In this document: positions 15,172 through 15,295 of the stretch, piece by piece
How positions within the stretch are numbered: the first letter of the stretch is position 1
Layout: each line of letters opens with the position of its first letter
Source: Bdellovibrio sp.
GTDB taxonomy: Bacteria; Bdellovibrionota; Bdellovibrionia; Bdellovibrionales; Bdellovibrionaceae
Length of the DNA: 15,295 bases
Assembly (NCBI GenBank): GCA_019104905.1
Contig: JAHRXB010000086.1
Coordinates: 1-15,295 of the forward strand
Direction of reading: 5' to 3'
Position numbers and translations under genes: made by a program
The notes under the pieces: generated by a model
Seen by the model: the letters and a program-made list of their open reading frames with translations, nothing else
Databases searched by the model: none
Told to the model about the DNA's origin: nothing

Positions 15172-15198
15172 GTGTAGGTTGAATTTTAAAACCTACAC
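15172..15198. promoter_or_regulatory. Second perfect 9-bp inverted repeat upstream of the tolC-like gene
   Basis: Arms GTGTAGGTT (15172-15180) and AACCTACAC (15190-15198) flank a 9-base AT-rich centre. Its centre lies 32 bases from the centre of the neighbouring dyad, close to three helical turns. There is no T-run on either side, so a terminator is unlikely and a regulator-binding site is the better guess. Confidence 0.55.
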
Positions 15199-15295
15199 CC
15201 TCGTCTTCGCGGGAGCACCGGCCTGGCTCATACCACACCGTAACCGCAAACTAAACGGCGAAAGAATGAATATATAGTTGGCCTTGGTTTTGAAC
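15199..15295. other. Right-end intergenic sequence with no supported gene
   Basis: No start with a ribosome site, no family motif and no RNA fold was seen in these 97 bases on either strand. They may hold the upstream region or 3' end of a gene beyond the edge. Confidence 0.5.

Noticed and set aside
15140..15250. Short minus-strand frame at the right edge reading about 35 codons into a TAA at 15140-15142
   Set aside because: It is closed upstream by an in-frame TAG, has no ribosome site, and runs through both palindromes. It is probably chance.

Overview
The window looks like chromosomal DNA from a Bdellovibrio-type predatory bacterium (Bdellovibrionota). The GC content is moderate, genes are tightly packed, and the protein sequences and the run tilS-ftsH-cdaA-cdaR-glmM-pdxJ-tsaE are what I would expect from that group. 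This assignment rests on recall of gene families and order, not on a search. No rRNA, tRNA, CRISPR array, insertion sequence or phage gene was seen.

Almost everything is on the minus strand, so transcription runs right to left. From 12985 down to 1 there is one nearly unbroken train of 16 genes in which the largest gap is about 100 bp and many junctions are overlapping stop/start codons. In order of transcription: a YbgC-like hotdog thioesterase; glpX (class II fructose-1,6-bisphosphatase); a cysteine-rich zinc-ribbon protein; a SRPBCC/START-like protein; an unrecognised helical protein; a small two-helix membrane protein; a Sad/YneI-type aldehyde dehydrogenase; tilS; ftsH; cdaA (c-di-AMP synthase); cdaR; glmM; pdxJ; tsaE; a receiver-only response regulator; a small two-helix membrane protein; and the start of a CbrA-like sodium:solute symporter protein cut by the left edge.

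The middle block joins cell-envelope and translation housekeeping. FtsH is membrane protein quality control. CdaA makes c-di-AMP, CdaR is its membrane-anchored partner, and GlmM makes the glucosamine-1-phosphate for peptidoglycan and LPS. TilS and TsaE are tRNA-modification enzymes, and PdxJ makes pyridoxine 5'-phosphate. The left end looks like a signalling cassette: receiver protein, small membrane subunit, and a transporter-like sensor whose kinase part, if present, lies outside the window.

On the plus strand, pgsA (CDP-alcohol phosphotransferase) diverges from the thioesterase across a 50-bp gap and is followed by a small ORF that looks like the truncated front end of an exported solute-binding protein. 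Facing it is a minus-strand TolC-family outer membrane protein, preceded by two perfect inverted repeats. The last 173 bases (15123-15295) hold those repeats and no gene I can support. No other stretch over 300 bases lacks a gene.

The observations most worth a second look are the paired palindromes before the tolC-like gene, a probable pair of compensating frameshifts plus a missing conserved loop in the aldehyde dehydrogenase, the GGTACC palindrome beside glpX, the cdaA-cdaR-glmM block in a Gram-negative predator, and the symporter/small-subunit/receiver cassette.
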